Below, piece after piece: positions 30,313 through 30,725 of a stretch of DNA of 30,725 nucleotides. The notes beneath the pieces were generated by a model. That model made no database searches and was not told where the DNA came from. It saw only the letters and a program-made list of their open reading frames with translations. The number at the start of each line of letters is the position of its first letter. Position 1 is the stretch's first letter. This stretch comes from Hofstenia miamia (lineage: Eukaryota; Xenacoelomorpha; Acoela; Hofsteniidae), in NCBI GenBank assembly GCA_900660155.1, contig CABFPE010000100.1:278728-309452 (forward strand). The letters are read 5' to 3'. Position numbers and translations under genes: made by a program.

Positions 30313-30522
30313 GTAGGACGTGCCACTTTTTTCTGATTGGTTGAGAGGTTGGTCATAGGACGTGCCACTTTTTTCTGATTGGTCGAGAGGTGGGTCATAG
30401 GACGTGCCACTTTTTTGTGATTGGTCGAGAGGTGGGGAGAAGCCTGTTACACTTTTTTGTGATTGGTCGAGAGGGGTGGCCTTTGACCTGAGACGCCGTG
30501 GATATTGGCGGAGGTGTTTTAC
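30313..30522. repeat. Five-unit 42-bp repeat with ATTGG boxes in exact register
   Basis: ATTGG (inverted CCAAT) lies at 30336, 30378, 30420, 30462 and 30504, every 42 bp. ACGTG lies 18 bp before the first three, at 30318, 30360 and 30402. The core ATTGGTYGAGAGG is well kept in units 1-4 and diverged in unit 5. CCAAT boxes bind NF-Y, and 42 bp is about four helical turns. A minus-strand frame of 84 codons crosses the array as a 14-residue repeat (PLDQSQKS-like), which is expected because 42 is divisible by three. Confidence 0.85.
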
Positions 30523-30530
30523 TGACGTCA
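30523..30530. promoter_or_regulatory. Perfect CRE palindrome TGACGTCA
   Basis: TGACGTCA is the full cAMP-response element bound by CREB/ATF factors. It directly follows the fifth 42-bp unit. Together with the ATTGG boxes it suggests a promoter, but no gene is visible in the remaining 195 bp. Confidence 0.55.
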
Positions 30531-30579
30531 TGCATGTACTTTTACTAGTTTTTGTGTTATTTATATGACCTAATTTAGT

Positions 30580-30725
30580 TTGAATTTTACTTACTTTTTA
30601 GTTTTACTTTCCCACATTTACTTACTTACTTTTTAGTTTTACTTTCCCACATTAACTTACTTTACATTTATTACTTTCCCACATTAACTTACTTACTTTT
30701 TAGTTTTACTTTCCAACATTAACTT
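30580..30725. repeat. About 35-bp tandem repeat running off the window end
   Basis: Units containing ACTTACTTTTTAGTTTTACT and TTTCCCACATT repeat with CCCACATT/CCAACATT at 30611, 30646, 30678 and 30713 (periods 35, 32, 35). The array continues beyond the window. Confidence 0.85.

Noticed and set aside
30277..30531. Minus-strand frame with a 14-residue repeat over the 42-bp array
   Set aside because: A 42-bp repeat stays open in a frame by arithmetic; the ATTGG register and flanking CRE explain it better than a gene.

Overview
The window is AT-rich, gene-poor animal DNA that is almost entirely a graveyard of transposable elements. No host protein-coding gene, rRNA or tRNA gene could be recognised. 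The element mix points to an invertebrate metazoan: APE-type non-LTR retrotransposons, a Penelope-like element, a Ty3/gypsy LTR retrotransposon, a hAT MITE, a piggyBac-type MITE, Tc1/mariner debris, and an RT family with a PIGVGE-like motif that I know mainly from cnidarians and other aquatic invertebrates. A Hydra-like cnidarian would fit, but the species is a guess.

Layout. 1-2.2 kb is plain AT-rich sequence. 2.2-3.5 kb holds a decayed non-LTR element on the minus strand (ORF1 remnant, then endonuclease). 5.3-6.2 kb holds a 106-bp piggyBac-type MITE between TTAA sites, a Tc1/mariner helix-turn-helix remnant, and a 193-bp hAT MITE with a perfect 8-bp target duplication. 9.5-10.7 kb is the 3' part of a second non-LTR element (minus), with a 333-bp duplication around a single N. 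11.0-11.5 kb is a Penelope-like C-terminus with a GIY-YIG motif (plus). 11.94-12.36 kb has pol III-like boxes followed by a GC-rich repeat pair. 16.1-16.9 kb (minus) is the C-terminal half of a PIGVGE-type RT, and its N-terminal half lies at 28.7-29.4 kb. Between the two halves sit an L2/CR1-like non-LTR element (16.9-18.1 kb, minus) and a Ty3/gypsy element with its LTRs (18.1-28.6 kb, plus). This is a nested stack of insertions.

The Ty3/gypsy element dominates. Gag (zinc knuckle), protease, reverse transcriptase, RNase H and integrase (DDX35E plus GPY motif) occur in the standard order. All are broken by stops and frameshifts, and several catalytic residues are substituted. The three LTR copies and the internal stops show strong CpG-to-TpG/CpA decay; nearly every in-frame stop is TGA. 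After integrase comes an unusual 3.6-kb accessory region (24.2-27.8 kb) with at least four ORFs. One looks like a PD-(D/E)XK nuclease with the spacing of bunyaviral cap-snatching endonucleases, and one carries a possible DEDDh exonuclease C-terminus. A short repeat encoding S-x-x-C-Q-L-K-G-x-x-M-N occurs both between protease and RT and at the start of this region. This accessory module is the best candidate for something undescribed.

The right edge (30.3-30.7 kb) carries five ATTGG (inverted CCAAT) boxes at exactly 42-bp intervals next to a perfect TGACGTCA site, followed by a 35-bp tandem array. It looks like a promoter or a satellite.
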